A DNA stretch of 64,000 bases from Gimesia chilikensis (GTDB lineage Bacteria > Planctomycetota > Planctomycetia > Planctomycetales > Planctomycetaceae). The stretch spans positions 1-64,000 of the forward strand of contig NZ_VTSR01000014.1 of the NCBI RefSeq assembly GCF_008329715.1, in the 5' to 3' direction. Shown one piece after another: positions 63,994 to 64,000 of the stretch (position 1 is its first letter; each line of letters opens with the position of its first letter). A model generated the notes under the pieces. That model searched no databases, was not told the DNA's origin, and saw only the letters and a list, made by a program, of their open reading frames with translations. The translations under genes and the position numbers were made by a program.

Positions 63994-64000
63994 ATTCGGG

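Overview
The window looks like a chromosomal stretch of a planctomycete of moderate GC content, probably Gimesia or a close relative. The genus is my inference. The phylum-level evidence is strong: two DUF1559 prepilin-like proteins, a PVC-type CxxCH cytochrome fused to ThuA and HEAT-type regions, a DUF1571 protein, planctomycete-style secreted hydrolases, a receiver domain fused to a CGCG/CPAC zinc ribbon, and a mraZ homologue with no dcw cluster around it. No rRNA, CRISPR array, integrase or transposase is visible. One tRNA gene, tRNA-Glu(TTC), is present.

Layout. 1-2000: a compact RNA-ligase-like gene, then about 1.1 kb of non-coding DNA with dispersed REP-like repeats, a 21-23 bp tandem repeat and a palindrome. 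2000-8550: a secreted CocE/S15 hydrolase, then two DUF1559 + lipoprotein gene pairs flanking a potassium channel and a small unknown gene. 9-14.2 kb: methionine aminopeptidase, a TIGR01777 epimerase-like SDR, DUF2332, a DUF4190-like membrane protein, an esterase and an M50-like membrane protease, all on the minus strand. 14.3-14.9 kb: remains of a glycosyltransferase gene. 15-18.9 kb: a ThuA/PVC dehydrogenase/HEAT/cytochrome c protein of about 1,290 residues. 19-21.7 kb: three tandem paralogues with a secretin/TonB short N-terminal (STN-like) domain. 22-24.7 kb: a Wzx-like membrane protein and an ATP-grasp enzyme. 24.8-32 kb: secreted hydrolases (ceramidase-like, sialidase-like, GH5, SGNH), a CxxCH protein and a metallo-beta-lactamase-fold enzyme. 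32.7-35.6 kb: an RND/MMPL exporter. 35.6-39.5 kb: rsmD, an FHA protein, a response regulator, an HU-like protein, csrA and tRNA-Glu. 39.4-44 kb: a DegT aminotransferase, a CobW-type GTPase, mutY and a mraZ-like gene. 44.4-52.4 kb: a Gfo/Idh/MocA oxidoreductase, DUF1571, a hypothetical proline/glutamine-rich protein, a Flp-like protein, a nucleoside-type MFS permease and an SH3 protein. 52.9-56.6 kb: ompH/skp, lpxC, lpxA and a Gfo/Idh/MocA gene, an outer-membrane and lipid A block. 56.6-64 kb: bcp peroxiredoxin, a GH10-like protein lacking the usual acid/base residue, purC, an alpha/beta-hydrolase lacking the nucleophile serine, and a second SGNH hydrolase.

How the genes fit together. Much of the window is envelope and extracellular biology: lipid A synthesis with its periplasmic chaperone, pseudopilin-like surface proteins with lipoprotein partners, STN-domain proteins, and secreted carbohydrate and ester hydrolases. 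Housekeeping genes (map, rsmD, csrA, mutY, purC, bcp, tRNA-Glu) are scattered singly between them rather than in classical operons. Long GC-rich hairpins close many transcription units.

Points of most interest: a catalytic Asp-to-Glu change in MutY, a possible CsrA self-binding site in the csrA leader, an lpxA plus GnnA-like oxidoreductase pair that could signal amide-linked lipid A, two apparent pseudoenzymes, the STN trio, the DUF1559/lipoprotein duplication and the stand-alone RNA-ligase-like enzyme. I did not find a clear new multi-gene defence or mobile system. All family assignments are from reading the sequence without database searches.
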